Source: Myxococcales bacterium (GTDB taxonomy: Bacteria; Myxococcota_A; Polyangia; Polyangiales; Polyangiaceae). From it: 64,000 bases of DNA. The stretch's first letter is position 1. The number at the start of each line of letters is the position of its first letter. The translations under genes and the position numbers were made by a program. Shown piece after piece: positions 20,051-28,769 of the stretch. Location: assembly GCA_021847645.1 (NCBI GenBank), contig JAJZQG010000009.1, positions 1 to 64,000 of the forward strand. The letters are read 5' to 3'. A model generated the notes under the pieces. That model was not told where the DNA came from. It worked only from the letters and a program-made list of their open reading frames with translations, and ran no database searches.

Positions 20051-20422
20051 TCAACCGGAGCTGGTCCTGGCGCTGTCACGAAGATCTCGCAAGAAAGCCT
20101 CGGCGGGAAGCCCGTGCATGTCGGCCAACTCTGCGATCGTGGCCCAAATCGGCGCTCCGCACCGAATCACACGTATCTGGTGCGTCTCGATGAGCCACGT
20201 GACGACCTGGGGATAAGCATTCACGACATCTTCGATGGGGGAATCCAGCTGGATCTCGTCGGGGAGCATGTACCTGGTGACCTCGGTGGCGAGTTGGAGT
20301 CGCGGCGAAGGCGGAGGGTTCCGGCAGCGTGCACGGATGACGGGCAGAAACCCGGCGACAGGGGCGGCGAAGGCCAGGACAACGAGCGGGTCCATGCCGT
20401 GTGTCGGAGGGGGCTTGCGCAC
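20051..20422 (-). CDS. DUF1858 domain protein, possibly membrane-anchored
   Basis: Residues about 58-118 form a DUF1858-type helical domain: IQLDSPIEDVVNAYPQVV, then a CGAPIWATIAELADMHGLPAEAFL helix pair. The family often carries a redox disulfide, but only one of the usual cysteines is visible here. The N-terminus from the internal Met at 20395 is hydrophobic (DPLVVLAFAAPVAGFLPVI), so it may be a membrane anchor. The GTG at 20422 is the longest start and neither candidate has a strong ribosome site. It diverges from the 66-residue Cys-rich gene at 20500. Confidence 0.65.
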   Translation of the reverse strand: MRKPPPTHGMDPLVVLAFAAPVAGFLPVIRARCRNPPPSPRLQLATEVTRYMLPDEIQLDSPIEDVVNAYPQVVTWLIETHQIRVIRCGAPIWATIAELADMHGLPAEAFLRDLRDSARTSSG

Positions 20423-20499
20423 GGGCGGCTCGGGCTGCAGGCAAATTCCGAGCGCTCGTCTGCCTCTCGTCGAGGTCCGACGCGGCTCCGGGAGAACGC

Positions 20500-20700
20500 A
20501 TGCTCATCTTGAAGAGAACCGAAAGGAAGCTTCCCAAGTACACCTACCTCGGCTGCTCGGTCACGCGGCACCGCGCCGCGAGCTGCCGAGGCCTTTGCGT
20601 GCCGATCGACGGGATCGGGGCGTGCGGGCGCCTGGCGCCGCACAGCATGACCAGCCGCATTCAGCAAGCCATCAAGGAGCAGCAGACCGAGGCCGGTTGA
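20500..20700 (+). CDS. Small Cys-rich protein (66 aa), unknown
   Basis: From the ATG at 20500 a 66-residue basic protein is encoded, with GGGAG 4 nt upstream. It contains four cysteines, one in YLGCSV and three in SCRGLCVPIDGIGACGRL, and ends with a helical tail (SMTSRIQQAIKEQQ). The cysteine spacing suggests a small metal-binding or disulfide protein; no signal peptide is present. It is divergent from the DUF1858 gene 77 bp away, which may be related functionally. I do not recognise a family. Confidence 0.6.
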   Translation: MLILKRTERKLPKYTYLGCSVTRHRAASCRGLCVPIDGIGACGRLAPHSMTSRIQQAIKEQQTEAG

Positions 20701-20829
20701 CGAGCCGAGGGGCGGACGGCCGAAGACCTGCAACCGAACGACGCGGAGCGACGGATCGGACGCACTGGCAGCGACCGAGCTACGTGGTGCGGCTCGCCCG
20801 GATCGCGTGGCGATGCTACGACAGAGCGC

Positions 20830-21825
20830 ATGCGAATGGTCGGTATGCCGCTGGTGGCAGTGTGCGCGTGGCTGGCCGGGTGCGGTGCGGCGTCGCGCGG
20901 TTCGACGCACGGCGCGGTGGGCAGCGTGGACAAGGGATCGTCGCCCAACGAGGTGCAGCCGGACCCGCGTGAGGTGCAGCCGCCCAGGGAAGTCGAGCGG
21001 CCGAAGAGCAGGCTGACGCGCGAGCAGGCGCAGAAGTACATCCTGGCGCTCATCAACCGGGACCGGGCGGCCGGGGGGCTGCCGCCGGTAGCCTGGGACG
21101 AGACGGCGGCCCGCGCGGGGCAGGTCCACGCCGACGACATGGTGCGCAACGGCTACACGGCACATTGGGGCGCCGACGGATCGGTACCGGAGCTGCGCTA
21201 CACCGAAGTGGGCGGTGAGCACATGGTGCAAGAGAACGCCGGGTGTTTCGCTGACGGCAAGGAGCGAGAGCTGGATCCGGACCCGCGGTTCGACCCGATC
21301 GCCATCGAGAAGGTGGAGTCGTCCTTCTTCCACGAGCAGCCGCCGAACGACGGACACCGCAAGAACATCTTGAAGAGATGGCACACGCATGTAGGCGTGG
21401 GGCTCGCCAAGGCCCGAGGCGTGGACGTGGTATGCCAGGCACAGGAGTTCACCGATCAGTACGGCGAATACGATCCGCTGCCGACCACCGCGAAGGTGGG
21501 GCAGAAGCTCGAGATCGCCGGCACCGTCGAGGCGCCCGCGAAGTTCGTGGGGGTGGGCATCGCCAGGACGACGCTGCCCGGGCCGCGCAAGGGCATCGAT
21601 CTGCTCAAGACCGGCACGTATCCGATTCCGGCGCCGTTCGTCACCTACTTTCCCAAGGGGTTCGTCACGCCGGTGCCGGTGACCGTCGACGGTCGTCACT
21701 TCTCCATCGAGGTGCCCCTGAGCGATCACGGCCAGAAGGGGTTGTACCAGGTGAGCGTGTGGGGCGAGGTGCCGGGCACCAAGGACTTCGTCATGCTTTC
21801 GCTGCGTACGATTCGCGTGCGATAG
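20830..21825 (+). CDS. CAP/SCP (PR-1-like) domain lipoprotein
   Basis: The 331-residue protein has a lipoprotein signal peptide (VCAWLAGC, Cys18), a Pro-rich linker, and a CAP domain at about 65-215. The domain is recognised by LINRDRAAGGLPPVAWDETAARAGQVHADDM, the HW of YTAHWGADG, ENAGCF and the GHRKNIL motif. A C-terminal immunoglobulin-like beta domain follows (about 225-331). CAP proteins are secreted and often bind lipids or act as proteases. It is convergent with the DUF72 gene. Confidence 0.9.
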   Translation: MRMVGMPLVAVCAWLAGCGAASRGSTHGAVGSVDKGSSPNEVQPDPREVQPPREVERPKSRLTREQAQKYILALINRDRAAGGLPPVAWDETAARAGQVHADDMVRNGYTAHWGADGSVPELRYTEVGGEHMVQENAGCFADGKERELDPDPRFDPIAIEKVESSFFHEQPPNDGHRKNILKRWHTHVGVGLAKARGVDVVCQAQEFTDQYGEYDPLPTTAKVGQKLEIAGTVEAPAKFVGVGIARTTLPGPRKGIDLLKTGTYPIPAPFVTYFPKGFVTPVPVTVDGRHFSIEVPLSDHGQKGLYQVSVWGEVPGTKDFVMLSLRTIRVR

Positions 21826-21843
21826 AGGAACGGGAGGTGCGGC

Positions 21844-22860
21844 TCAGCGCGCGGCGAGCGAGGACGCGATGGCCTCGATGGTCAACGGTGCAGAGCCTTC
21901 GGCCTTGTTGTTGACGAGAACGAACGCCGAGCGGCCGAGGTCGGCGCACGTGCCCAGCATGGAGACGAGCTGGGCGCGCATGGTGTCGTCGGGATCGAGC
22001 AGCCGATCGAACGGAGCGAAGGATCTTTTTCGTTGTTCGTAGCGGGTGCCGGGCCGCAGCATGAGGCGCGCGACGAAGAAGGGCATCGAGGCGATGGGGA
22101 CGACGGCGGCCTGCTCGGCGGGCATGGGCATGTCGCTCCAGTAGTTGTAGACGTGGGCGACGCGGCGGCGGGCGAGAAGGGCGCAGTAGTCGGTGGACAG
22201 CAGGCGCTGGTCGCGCAGCTCGACGGCGACGGGCAGGCCGGCGGGCAATGATTCGAGGAAAGCCTCCAGGCGGTCGAGGAACGGGCCGGGGTCCAGCCGG
22301 TAGGCGCGGGGCAGGGCCGGGAACTCGAGGATAAGGGGCCCGAGATGGTCGGCGAACACCGACAGCGCGGGCTGCACGACCTCGTCGCCAAAGCGGGTGG
22401 CGTCGAGGAAAGCAGGATTGGGCGCGCCGCGCGGCCCTGAGCCGCGGCCCAGGTGAATCGGTGTGGTGTAGTAGGAGGGTACCTTCGAGCAACAAGGGAA
22501 TCCTGCGGGCAGCTGCGCCGCATAGCGCTCCAGGTCGTCGCGCTGCAGAGCGGCATAGTAGCCCCGGTCGATTCCCACGGTGCGAAGCAGAGGGTGACGC
22601 ACGTAGTCGCGCAGGCCGTCGCGGGCGAGGGCCGCCTCGGAGCGTCCGGGTTCGTAGACGATCCCGGCCCAACCCGGGAAGCTCCACGAGCTGGTGCCGA
22701 AACGAATGAACGGGGGAAGGCGGGCCGCGATGGGGGCGAGGCCGGCAAAGCGCGCCTGCAGGGGGGACGGCTCCGCGGTCGGCGGGGTGGGCGAGGCGAA
22801 CAGGTCGAGCTGACCTGGCGCGGGGCGTGGTGTTCGCATGGGAGGAGCCGTGCGGGCCAT
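21844..22860 (-). CDS. DUF72 family protein
   Basis: The 338-residue protein has the DUF72 TIM-barrel signature: RFGTSSWSFPGWAGIVY near residue 52, a DRGYYAAL strand, EFP and PVAVELRD, followed by YNYWSDMPMPAEQ and the late VLVNNKAEGSAP. The family fold is related to endonuclease-IV/xylose isomerase barrels, with no confirmed reaction. The N-terminal 40 residues are a Pro/Ala linker containing LDLF. The ATG at 22860 is the longest start. It appears to be a stand-alone housekeeping gene. Confidence 0.9.
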   Translation of the reverse strand: MARTAPPMRTPRPAPGQLDLFASPTPPTAEPSPLQARFAGLAPIAARLPPFIRFGTSSWSFPGWAGIVYEPGRSEAALARDGLRDYVRHPLLRTVGIDRGYYAALQRDDLERYAAQLPAGFPCCSKVPSYYTTPIHLGRGSGPRGAPNPAFLDATRFGDEVVQPALSVFADHLGPLILEFPALPRAYRLDPGPFLDRLEAFLESLPAGLPVAVELRDQRLLSTDYCALLARRRVAHVYNYWSDMPMPAEQAAVVPIASMPFFVARLMLRPGTRYEQRKRSFAPFDRLLDPDDTMRAQLVSMLGTCADLGRSAFVLVNNKAEGSAPLTIEAIASSLAAR

Positions 22861-22954
22861 GCTGCAGCATCTGCGGCGCGTTGTCGATGACGACGAGCAC
22901 CCGGGCGGAAGGCAGCGCGACGTGGCGCGCCGGCGCGGGAATCACGCGGCGCTG

Positions 22955-23473
22955 CTATTGATAGTAGAACGACCGCTCGAAGAAGATCTTGTCGGTGTCC
23001 GCGGAGGTCAGCCGCCAAAGCTCCTTCATCTTGCGGTTCATCTCCTCCATGTAGCCGCGTATCACGTAGTACTCGGCCCGGTCGAAGAAGCGCGTGATTC
23101 GCTCGTCGAGCTCCCGCATCTGCTTGAGCTCGAAGGCGGAGTCGAAGCCGCTCTCGTTCTCCACGAACTGCCACAGGGTCCTGCGCAGGACGTACATCGC
23201 GCGGATTGCCTCGCACAGCGGCACGCCCATGTCGAACATGTCCCTTCCCTCGACCGCGTAGCGTTTTCCGATCTCCTGCTTGGACGCGTCGTATCCGATC
23301 CACTGGTTGATGTGTCTCAAAAGGTCGCCGGCCTTGCTGCGGACGTAGGCGACATTGTTCTTGGAGAACGACGCCGTGGCCGGGTCGCTCTGGATGGCTT
23401 CCAGCCAGCGGCGAACGAGCTCGGCGCTGTGCTTCTCGATCAGGTTTGCCAGCTTGTCATACAGTACTTCCAT
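22955..23473 (-). CDS. RsbRD N-terminal-like sensor protein
   Basis: The 172-residue all-helical protein matches the RsbRD_N domain, the globin-like N-terminal module of stressosome co-antagonists: LIEKHSAELVRRWLEAI, then RDMFDMGVPLCEAIRAMYVLRRTLWQFV and ITRFFDRAEYYVIRGYMEEMN. No STAS domain follows, so only the sensor part is present. The ATG at 23473 is preceded by AGGAGG and overlaps the end of the upstream V/A-ATPase-C-like gene by 17 bp, indicating coupling. Confidence 0.8.
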   Translation of the reverse strand: MEVLYDKLANLIEKHSAELVRRWLEAIQSDPATASFSKNNVAYVRSKAGDLLRHINQWIGYDASKQEIGKRYAVEGRDMFDMGVPLCEAIRAMYVLRRTLWQFVENESGFDSAFELKQMRELDERITRFFDRAEYYVIRGYMEEMNRKMKELWRLTSADTDKIFFERSFYYQ

Positions 23474-24392
23474 GGTGCCCCTCCTGTGCTCTGCATCGGT
23501 GTGTGATCGCTTCCACGCGGCGGATTGCCACATAGCCGACGACCGCTGTCGGACCCATGTGGCTGCGCCGGAACGCCCGGTTCGCCAAACGGAGATAGCG
23601 GGTCCACGCGAGAGCATCGAGGGCGGGCGGGCTTGTCGCTACGGGGTAATCCGCGGCCGCCGGAGGCGACGTGGGGATGCGATCGAGCACGCGGCCGACT
23701 CCGTGACCGAGCGCGGCGAAGAGACCGACTTCGGCCAGCATGGCGCGGTATCGGCGCTCCGAGATACCAGTTCCGCCCACGTGGAGGGCGGCCAACACGT
23801 TTGCACCGAGGCCGTAGTGGAACTTGCCGCGGGCCGCGAGCGCTAGGTGGTAGACGTCCACCTCCTGGTGCACGATCGGCGCGACGAGCACGCGATCGGC
23901 CGGGGGGAGTGCGTCGGCTCTGGTAACCAGCTCCTGAAAGTAGCTCTGATCGAGCTTCGCCTCGACCAACAGCGGCTGCGGTTGCGCGCCATGGCAGGCG
24001 AAGGTCCGTGCCACCCAGGGCGCGAACGGGGATTGTCCGAGACGGCTTGCGGCCTCCCACCACGTGGAGGAAGCCATGACCGCTGGCTCATCGAGGGAAA
24101 GCTCGGCAGGCACGTCGACCAGGTGCCGACGCAGCGCGTCGAGAGGCGTTCGAGACAGAATACCGCGCAGCAGGACCTTGAGGTTCTCGAGCTGGTGGCG
24201 GACTGCCATCCACTCGAGCAATCGGCGCGCACTTCCGGACAGGCCGGCGGTGAGCTCGCACAGCTCCGCAATCAGGCTTGCAGCGAGCCAGCGTTGGAAC
24301 GTGGCGCAGGTGTCTGCCTCGGACTCCGCTTCTTGGACGATTCGCTTCGCTTCGCCCTCGGCTTCGATGAGCCTTGCGATGACTTCGCGCAT
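23457..24392 (-). CDS. Orphan V/A-type ATPase subunit C (AC39)-like protein with peripheral-stalk-like N-terminus
   Basis: The 311-residue protein starts with an amphipathic helix MREVIARLIEAEGEAKRIV plus EAESEAD, like the H/G stalk subunits of archaeal-type ATPases. The remainder resembles the AC39/NtpC subunit: LLEWMAVRHQLENLKVLLRG, LVEAKLDQSYFQELV, and EVDVYHLALAARGKF with VGYVAIRRVEAITHR at the end. No catalytic or rotor subunits are nearby, so it cannot be part of a complete local ATPase operon. The ATG at 24392 has GGAGG just upstream. It overlaps the RsbRD_N gene. Homology is remote and read by eye; a different helical role is possible. Confidence 0.55.
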   Translation of the reverse strand: MREVIARLIEAEGEAKRIVQEAESEADTCATFQRWLAASLIAELCELTAGLSGSARRLLEWMAVRHQLENLKVLLRGILSRTPLDALRRHLVDVPAELSLDEPAVMASSTWWEAASRLGQSPFAPWVARTFACHGAQPQPLLVEAKLDQSYFQELVTRADALPPADRVLVAPIVHQEVDVYHLALAARGKFHYGLGANVLAALHVGGTGISERRYRAMLAEVGLFAALGHGVGRVLDRIPTSPPAAADYPVATSPPALDALAWTRYLRLANRAFRRSHMGPTAVVGYVAIRRVEAITHRCRAQEGHHGSTV

Positions 24393-24589
24393 GCACCCTC
24401 CTCGTCCGATTGTGCAGCGGCCCCGACCCCACCTGATCCAGGTAGACACCAGTTTCGGGGCAAGGGAAAGGAGAATCTCGCCGGTTGCCGCGCTCGAACA
24501 CGCCAACAGGCGTGGGTCGATTGCGGCGTAAGAGGCGAAGCGTGCGTCCCGAACGGCGCGCGGTTCTTTTCGCGGCGGTGCGAATCGAC

Positions 24590-24709
24590 CGCGCGCAAGG
24601 CGACATTGAAGCTGCGGGTGTCGATACCGACCTCGCGCTGGGTGACCGAGCCGTTGATTCCTGCATGGATGAATTCGATGGGGTCCTCGATGGTCAGGAT
24701 GTGGCACCT
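24590..24709 (-). pseudogene. pilT (type IV pilus retraction ATPase) fragment
   Basis: A stretch of about 40 codons reads CHILTIEDPIEFIHAG, then NGSVTQREVGIDTRSF and NVALRA, which matches the Asp-box region of PilT-type secretion ATPases. The Walker A segment that should precede it is not recognisable in any frame, and after ALRA the expected DPDVILVGEMRD sequence is missing. The surrounding 454 bp between the ATPase-C-like gene and the DUF4091 gene contains no other coding signal. It is a decayed remnant. Confidence 0.7.
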
Positions 24710-24846
24710 GCTACCGGCCAGCGCGGACCGGACGCAGGCGGTGGCTCCGGCCTGCAACTGGCGGGACGCGACCACGTGTGCTGGAGTAGGCTGACGCCCG
24801 TCGACGAGGACGCCACGGGACCAAGGTGGCGGCAGGAGGGAACGCA

Positions 24847-26724
24847 GTGCCCGGATCGGAATCACATGCAAAGTGCGGGTCGATGCAGCAGGCGACGCCG
24901 CGCAACGCTGGGACTGCTGGACGTCATGCCGGGTGGACGCGGCGTCTGGCGGCGAGCGTCGCGGTCGGGATCGGGATCGCCGGGACGGCGCTTGGGTGCT
25001 GCAGGAGGCGGGCGGACATCCCGCCGCGCGGTGCGCCCGGCCCCCGGCCAAGCGGAGCCGCCACGGTCTGGGTGGTGGATGACGCGGAGCGGATCGAAAC
25101 GAAGGCAGGCGTACTGCCCGCGATGTCCGGGCAGGACAATGCGATATGGAGCCCCGGACAGCCCGTACGACTCTTCGGTTTGCCTGGCGAAACGATTGCC
25201 TTGCAGGTCGTGGTGACGGCCGGCGACGCCGCGTTGTCCCGGGTGGAGGTGCGCATCAAGCCGTTCCATTCCGCAGGGCAGGCGGATTCTGAGCCAAGCG
25301 GCGTGCGGATCGAACGGTTCGTCGAGCCTGAATTGCAGATGCGGGAGCGCTCGGGCGGGAAGGTGGCGGGCGAGTCTCTCGGCTGGGCACTGGGCGCCAT
25401 GCCCCCGGATCCGTCGGTGGACGGGCTCGTCGTCGACCCGCTGATTCCCATCGAGCGAGCGCAGCCGTGGGCCGACTACCCGATGTCGGTCCCTGCGGGG
25501 AGCCATCGCGCGGTATGGGTCGATCTTTCGTTGCGCGGCCAAGGCCCTGGCGCCGGGGCGTATGCGAGTGAGATCGCGGTCAGCGCGGCAGGCACTGCGC
25601 TGGCGAGCATTCCCGTCGAGCTGCAGGTGGGGAGCCGTCCGCTTCCTTATGCGGCAGTCCATACGATGGTGTACCTGGATCCGGCGGAAATCCACGGGCG
25701 CACCGGATCGGCCGAGGCGGTGGAGAGGGGGTTCCAGCTGCTTCACGGCCACCAGCTCGGCCCGGTGTTCCCGATCCGCTCGCGCGACGACGTGTCGGCC
25801 TACCGGGACGTGCTGACGGGGCGCTCCTACACGGCCGAGCGCGGCTACGACGGAGCGGGCGAGGGGAGAGCGGCGGACGTGGTGGCGATTGGCACGTACG
25901 GCGACCTGGGCAAGCCTACGCAAGAGAATGTGGCCAGGCTGCGGGACATCGTGGCCGCGCTCGGGGAGCTGGGGATTCGCGACGATCCCGGGAAGACCGA
26001 CGTATTCCTGTATGCGGCCGACGAGAGCTGCGGCGATCCCGCGGGGGCCGGGTGGTCGCAAGCCGTCAAGGCGGCTGGACTGCCGGTGCGCGTGGGCTGG
26101 ACCTGCTCGGAAGACCCCTCCAGGCAGCCCGTCGACATTCCGATCGTGTTCGCGCCGTCGTACGATGACGACGAGGCGCGGCAGGCGCGCGCAGCCGGCA
26201 AGAGCGTTTGGATCTACAATGGCCAGCTGCCGTCCACAGGCTCGTTCCTGACCGACTCGTGGACGGTCTCGCTGCGTGCCAATGCGTGGATCCAGGCCGC
26301 GCACGGGATCGATCGGTGGTTCTATTGGGAGTCGACGTTCTGGAACGATGACAACCGGGGCGGCAAGGGACCGTATGATCCACTGCTGACCGCGGAGACG
26401 TTCCACAACCAGCAAGGCGACCACTGCAACGGCGACGGCGTATTGATGTATCCTGGAAGGCAGGTGCAGGCGGGCTATCGCAACGCAGGCTGGGCGGGTG
26501 TGTTCCCGTCGATTCGGATGAAGCAGTGGCGTCGGGGGATTCAGGACGCGGGATACCTCATGCTCGCCCGTGCGGTGGACCGGCCGAAGGCAGACGCGGT
26601 GGCCGACGGGCTCGTGGGTGCGGTGCTGTCCAAGGCTCCGGGCGGTGCGCCCGCGTGGCCGACAGGGGGAAGACCCTGGGCGGACGCGCGTCGCAGGCTG
26701 TTCGAGATCATCGACGCGCGCTGA
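24847..26724 (+). CDS. DUF4091 / glycoside-hydrolase-like lipoprotein
   Basis: The roughly 625-residue protein has a lipoprotein signal (VGIGIAGTALGC, Cys51), two N-terminal beta-rich regions and a C-terminal domain with the DUF4091 features WFYWESTFWNDDNRGG, GDGVLMYPGR and SIRMKQWRRGIQDAGYL. DUF4091 is related to the GH123-type TIM-barrel glycosidases. The substrate is unknown. The GTG at 24847 was selected because AGGAGG lies 7 nt upstream; an ATG at 24883 is the alternative. It is likely exposed at the periplasmic or outer face. Confidence 0.85.
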   Translation: MPGSESHAKCGSMQQATPRNAGTAGRHAGWTRRLAASVAVGIGIAGTALGCCRRRADIPPRGAPGPRPSGAATVWVVDDAERIETKAGVLPAMSGQDNAIWSPGQPVRLFGLPGETIALQVVVTAGDAALSRVEVRIKPFHSAGQADSEPSGVRIERFVEPELQMRERSGGKVAGESLGWALGAMPPDPSVDGLVVDPLIPIERAQPWADYPMSVPAGSHRAVWVDLSLRGQGPGAGAYASEIAVSAAGTALASIPVELQVGSRPLPYAAVHTMVYLDPAEIHGRTGSAEAVERGFQLLHGHQLGPVFPIRSRDDVSAYRDVLTGRSYTAERGYDGAGEGRAADVVAIGTYGDLGKPTQENVARLRDIVAALGELGIRDDPGKTDVFLYAADESCGDPAGAGWSQAVKAAGLPVRVGWTCSEDPSRQPVDIPIVFAPSYDDDEARQARAAGKSVWIYNGQLPSTGSFLTDSWTVSLRANAWIQAAHGIDRWFYWESTFWNDDNRGGKGPYDPLLTAETFHNQQGDHCNGDGVLMYPGRQVQAGYRNAGWAGVFPSIRMKQWRRGIQDAGYLMLARAVDRPKADAVADGLVGAVLSKAPGGAPAWPTGGRPWADARRRLFEIIDAR

Positions 26725-26752
26725 GAGGGGCCGGCGGACGCCCGGAGACTCT

Positions 26753-27379
26753 CTAGCGCTTCCGTAGCTCCGTCTCGATCGCGTCTCGCAGCTCGTCCGA
26801 GGAGTACACTCCCTCGAAGCGCTGGCTTCCGATGAAGACCGTGGGTACGCCGTTGCCGCCGGCAGCTTGATACTGTGCTTCGTCGGCCTCCACCCGCGTC
26901 TCCGCCGCACGGCTCCTCATGCACAGCAGCAGCTTGTCCGTGTCGAGCGACAGACGTCCGGCGATGTCGGTCAGGCCGTGTACCGACAGATCGGGAGCGC
27001 TCATCAGCGCGGCGTGCATGGCCTGCCCTCGTCCCGCGGACTCGGCGCACACTTCGACCTTGGCGGCGTCGCGGGCGTGAACGTGCCGGTGCAGCGGGAC
27101 CTGCTTGCGCACGACCCGGACGCGGCCGGCATACTGCTGCAGCACGGGTGACAGCTCGCGGTCCAGCGCGCGGCAGAACGGGCACTGGTAGTCGATGAAC
27201 TCCACCACGGTCACTTCGTTCGGGCGGCTCCTGGCCCTCTCCGCGTCGATCACCGGCGGCGTGCTGGCTTCCAAGCACGCGCCAAGCCCGGTGCACAGCG
27301 CCAGGGCGACGAACGCCCGCGCGAGCAGTCGGGGAGCGGCGGGACCGAACGGCAGTGTCGAGAACAGCGCAGATCGCAC
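26753..27379 (-). CDS. DsbA-like thiol-disulfide oxidoreductase lipoprotein
   Basis: The 208-residue protein has a lipobox GLGAC (Cys35) and a thioredoxin/DsbA-like domain. The active site CPFC is at residues 66-69 in VVEFIDYQCPFCRAL, and the cis-proline loop GNGVPTVFIG lies near 176-185. The helical insert is typical of DsbA/DsbG-type proteins. It probably oxidises or isomerises disulfides in exported proteins. The start is GTG 27379 without a strong ribosome site. It diverges from the beta-propeller lipoprotein gene. Confidence 0.88.
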   Translation of the reverse strand: MRSALFSTLPFGPAAPRLLARAFVALALCTGLGACLEASTPPVIDAERARSRPNEVTVVEFIDYQCPFCRALDRELSPVLQQYAGRVRVVRKQVPLHRHVHARDAAKVEVCAESAGRGQAMHAALMSAPDLSVHGLTDIAGRLSLDTDKLLLCMRSRAAETRVEADEAQYQAAGGNGVPTVFIGSQRFEGVYSSDELRDAIETELRKR

Positions 27380-27562
27380 GAGTCAGAGATACTCGGCCGA
27401 TCCAGCTCGGGCAAGGTGGCGGCAGAACCTTCGCAGGAAGGCCGCGCCCGGCGACGAGTTGCATGCCGCGCAGGACGGTGTGCGCGGTGTCACCCGAGCC
27501 AATGCTTGCGTGTTGCTGTCGGCAGGTTCAAGTCCACGCCGGTCGGTGCTACGCGTGCGCGC

Positions 27563-28711
27563 ATGAGAACGATCGTCGTTGTTGGGCTGTTGGTCTTCGC
27601 AGGTTGCGGTGGTGTGCAGTCCGTGTCTGCACCCGCGCCTACGACACAGAGTGCGCCTGTGTCCGCATCCGCGGCGGTTGCTTCGAGCGCACCAGCGGTC
27701 GAGGCCTCCGCACCGGCTCCCGCAGCGTCCGCATCGGCCGCACCGGTCCCTCCCCAACTCCACTACACCGTTCATCCCGTTGCCCTGCCCGGGGCCAGTG
27801 GCCCGGTGTCGCTCGACTACCTCGGCTGCGATCGTGCCGCCGGCAGATTCTGGATCCCCGCGGGAGGGACCGGCAGCGTCGATGTCATCGACGTCGCCAC
27901 CGGCCAGGTCTCTCGCATCGAGGGATTCCCTACGGCGGAGCGGGAATACCGCGGCAAGAAGCATGTCGTCGGACCCAGCTCGGTGACCTTCGGCGAACAC
28001 ATGGTGTACGTGGGAAATCGGGCGACCTCCGAGGTGTGCGCGGTCGACCCTTCGACCATGAAGCGCGGCGCCTGCGTCAAGCTCGCCTCGTCACCGGACG
28101 GGATCCAGTACATCGCAGCGACCAAGGAGGTGTGGGTGACCACGCCACGCAGCCGAGCCATCTCGATTCTCGACGCAGCCAAGCCGGCCGCGCTCCGCGT
28201 CAAGGGCAGCATTGCTTTGCCTGGCGACCCGGAGGGCTATGCCGTGGACAGCGAGCGAGGGCGGTTCTTCACCAACCTCGAGGACAAGGACAAGACCCTG
28301 GCCATCGACGTGAAGTCCCACGCGATCGTGGCGACGTGGGAGCCGCGGTGCGGGTCGGAAGGACCGCGGGGGCTGGCGTTGGACGCATCCGGGCAGTGGC
28401 TGGTGGTGGCGTGCACGGACCACGTGCAGGTGCTGGACGCGGCGCATGAAGGAGCGCTGCGCGGCCGGCTCGACACCGGAGGTGGAGTGGACAACCTCGA
28501 CTACCTGCCAACGAGTGGAAGGCTGTACATCGCGTCCGGGGCGACGGCGCAGCTCACGGTCGCCCAACTCGGCGACGGCGGCTCGTTGGTGTCGCTGGGC
28601 GTGGTGCCGACGGCCCGGGGCGCTCGCAATGCCGTCGTGAATGGTGACGGCACCGTGTGCGTGGCGAGCTCGCAGGAAGGGCAGGTGCTGCTGCTCAAGC
28701 CTGGACCCTGA
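27563..28711 (+). CDS. Beta-propeller (YVTN-like) lipoprotein
   Basis: From ATG 27563 the 382-residue protein has a lipoprotein signal (VVVGLLVFAGC, Cys15), an Ala/Ser/Pro-rich linker (about 20-65) and a region of repeated propeller blades, seen as SVDVIDVATGQVSRIEG, SEVCAVDPSTMKRG, RAISILDAAKPAALRVKG and HVQVLDAAHEGALRG. It has the composition of YVTN-type beta-propellers, which usually serve as binding scaffolds. No enzymatic motif is apparent. It is convergent with the capsule kinase-like gene. Confidence 0.82.
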   Translation: MRTIVVVGLLVFAGCGGVQSVSAPAPTTQSAPVSASAAVASSAPAVEASAPAPAASASAAPVPPQLHYTVHPVALPGASGPVSLDYLGCDRAAGRFWIPAGGTGSVDVIDVATGQVSRIEGFPTAEREYRGKKHVVGPSSVTFGEHMVYVGNRATSEVCAVDPSTMKRGACVKLASSPDGIQYIAATKEVWVTTPRSRAISILDAAKPAALRVKGSIALPGDPEGYAVDSERGRFFTNLEDKDKTLAIDVKSHAIVATWEPRCGSEGPRGLALDASGQWLVVACTDHVQVLDAAHEGALRGRLDTGGGVDNLDYLPTSGRLYIASGATAQLTVAQLGDGGSLVSLGVVPTARGARNAVVNGDGTVCVASSQEGQVLLLKPGP

Positions 28712-28769
28712 GCGTAGCGCGGAGGCGAAAGGCTGTAGCCGAGGGGCGGCGGGCGGCAGGGCGGGAGAC

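Noticed and set aside
27500-27562. GTTCAAGTCC, resembling a tRNA T-loop
   Set aside because: No matching acceptor stem, D-arm or anticodon arm can be built around it. It lies in the promoter region of the beta-propeller lipoprotein gene.
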